22,340 bases of DNA, from assembly GCA_027604685.1 (NCBI GenBank), contig JADHYX010000231.1, positions 1 to 22,340 on the forward strand. Reading direction: 5' to 3'. The stretch comes from Lobulomyces angularis (lineage: Eukaryota; Chytridiomycota; Chytridiomycetes; Lobulomycetales; Lobulomycetaceae). The notes under the pieces are model-generated. The model ran no database searches. It had not been told where the DNA came from and saw only the letters and a list, made by a program, of their open reading frames with translations. The translations under genes were made by a program, and so were the position numbers. Shown in pieces: positions 20,801 to 22,340 of this stretch. How positions within the stretch are numbered: the first letter of the stretch is position 1; each line of letters starts with the position of its first letter.

Positions 20801-21144
20801 TGGGCATCTTAGCCTGCAGTATATAAACCAAATTTACTTTTACAATCAGAGTATGTTTCAGTCATTTATAATTCATGGTGTAGATAAGAAAATTACGTAG
20901 AATTAGATTAAATATTCTTTAAACAAATATTTTACAGATAAAACTGAAAAAAAGATTTCTGACTTTTTTTTATGGATATATAGTAAATTTGATTTTACCA
21001 TAATTACAAAAAAAATCACAAAATTTTTTGTAAAAAAAAAAATGAAATAAATAAAAATATAAATCTCATTCAAAATTAATAAAATCAAAATTATAATTTT
21101 AATTACAAACACGTCGCTATAAAAAATCTACTTGATTAGAATAG
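20801..21144. other. A/T-rich spacer between GRAM and DHHC genes
   Basis: 344 bp without coding sequence, with A and T runs around 20950-21060. It should hold the GRAM gene's 3' end and the promoter of the palmitoyltransferase. No other signal is seen. Confidence 0.45.
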
Positions 21145-22293
21145 ATGTTTATTAAAGATTTACCCGTAATTTTAACAGCAATTATCTTAATTGTTTCCTT
21201 TCAAACAATTTTCACTCTTTTCGAAATTATTCCTTATCTTTTAAAAAAAAACTTCTCCTACTTTTTTATAATTGAAAGTTTTTTATTACCAGTTCTTTCA
21301 ATTTCTTTTTTATTTACAACTTCTTTTACCGATCCAGGAGTAAGTAAAGACAGTTTATACCTTATAATCTTTTTTTTTTTCTTAGTATATACCTAAAGGT
21401 GACAGAAATATAAATCACATATCAAGCAATTCGACAATATTACAGATGCCTCCTTTAGCGCGTATAAATCAAGTTTCTTATGAACAAGAAACTGAATTGG
21501 TGCGAGAATCTTCATTCAATATCGATAATTATCCCACTCCTCGTAGTACCACAAATCAAAATGATCCTTTGCCTCAAAACTATCCTTTTATTAGTCCGAG
21601 TCAAGTTACTAATAACTATTTTGTAGATGGTAAAAAACAGTTCTCATCATTTGTTTCATTCTTTTTTTTTTTTATTAATGTTAACTTAGTCTTTATAAAC
21701 GGAACAGCAGTTAAAATCAAATACTGTGTTACTTGTGAAATTTGGAGGCCACCTCGAGCAAGTCACTGTTCTCGGTAATAACACACAATTTTCTTAATGG
21801 TTATATACTCGTTTTTTTATAGTTGTGATCGTTGCGTTGATATTCATGATCATCATTGCCCTTGGGTAGGAAATTGTGTCGGTAAAAGGTATGAAAAATA
21901 TGAATCTGGCAGAAAAATGTTGAAATGATTTTATTTTAATTGATAAAATACAAAACTCTAAACTTTTTATATTCATTTTATTTTTTTAGAAATTATCGAT
22001 ATTTTGTGTTATTTTTATTATTTACTACCTTATATTGTTTAAACATATTTGTTTTTTCCTTAATTCATATTATTACTGCTTCACAAAATTTCAAAAAATC
22101 TTTTGAAGAGATTCTAGTTCTTGTACCATCAGTAAGTTTTTCTGAAAAAATTTTTTCAGTTTTTTTTTTTTTTTAACTTTTCTAGTCTGTAATTATGTTA
22201 TTTTTCTCTTTTATATTTGGAATGACATTATTTGGAATGACAGGTTACCACATAATGATAAGTGCAAAAAATTTGACGACTAGAGAGCAATTA
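21145..22293 (+). CDS. ERF2: DHHC palmitoyltransferase, Erf2/ZDHHC9-14-18 type (3' end beyond the window)
   Basis: Integral membrane S-acyltransferase that transfers palmitate to cysteines of proteins such as Ras. Exons: 21145-21339, 21386-21629, 21690-21774, 21823-21888, 21990-22131 and 22186-22293 (partial). Two hydrophobic segments precede the DPG motif (residues 63-65). A Ser/Asn/Pro-rich cytosolic insert follows, then the cysteine-rich domain: [19 protein letters not shown]176, [20 protein letters not shown]. The DHHC is at 184-187, with C187 the expected acyl acceptor. Exons 5 and 6 give two further membrane helices, and the TTxE motif reads NLTTREQL at the edge. The model stops at a GTAATA donor (22294). 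Reading through would give a stop at 22312-22314 after six codons. Splicing is preferred because family members continue past TTxE and the window ends in a T tract like a 3' splice site. Erf2 rather than other DHHC groups is judged from NCVGKRNYRYF and is likely but not certain. Confidence 0.9.
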
Positions 22294-22340
22294 GTAATAC
22301 ATATTTTATCATAAAAGTTAATTTTTTTTTTTTTTTTTTT

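Noticed and set aside
22294..22314. Stop codon six codons after the DHHC TTxE motif as the natural gene end
   Set aside because: GTAATA at 22294 fits the donor pattern of the gene, and DHHC enzymes continue after TTxE. The apparent stop is more likely intronic.
1..22340. CRISPR array or prokaryotic operon
   Set aside because: The window is eukaryotic with many short introns. The repeats present are contiguous and lack unique spacers of constant length.

Overview
The window is nuclear DNA of an intron-rich, extremely A+T-rich eukaryote. Every multi-exon gene is interrupted by very short introns, mostly 36-70 nt, with GTAAG/GTATN donors and T-rich TTAG/TAG acceptors. Spacers are long A and T homopolymers and TAA is the usual stop. 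Gene content is opisthokont. A Bud4/Mid2-type anillin-like protein and a Cdc7/SepH-like kinase point to a fungus, probably an early-diverging one (chytrid, Cryptomycota or aphelid grade). The lineage call is inference, and I cannot name the species.

Layout. (1) Minus strand, 223-4064: cytosolic glutamyl-tRNA synthetase with an N-terminal GST-like domain and, unusually, a C-terminal EMAPII/Arc1-type tRNA-binding domain in the same 15-exon frame. (2) Plus, 4953-7612: a protein joining a calponin-homology domain to a Cdc7/SepH-like kinase domain with an HCD catalytic loop. (3) Plus, 8188-10370: a ZFAND4-like protein (ubiquitin-like domain plus AN1 finger). (4) Plus, 10768-15357: a 1,284-residue Bud4/Mid2 anillin-like protein with a C-terminal PH domain and an N-terminal ankyrin segment. 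(5) Minus, 15772-17638: a heat-shock-factor-type transcription factor with a Q/N-rich tail. (6) A 1.5-kb spacer with degenerate repeats, then a possible 65-residue single-pass membrane protein (19175-19418). (7) Plus, 19805-20800: a GRAM-domain protein with a C-terminal membrane anchor. (8) Plus, 21145 to beyond the window: an Erf2-type DHHC palmitoyltransferase, cut off at the right edge inside an intron.

For each multi-exon gene the exon lengths sum to a whole number of codons and domain motifs continue across the junctions, so the models are internally consistent. There are no operons. Two neighbours, the CH-kinase and the anillin-like protein, both suggest cytokinesis or the cell cortex. 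The most notable observations are the GluRS-EMAPII fusion, whose linker carries two MY motifs 21 residues apart as in AIMP2, and the CH-kinase fusion.
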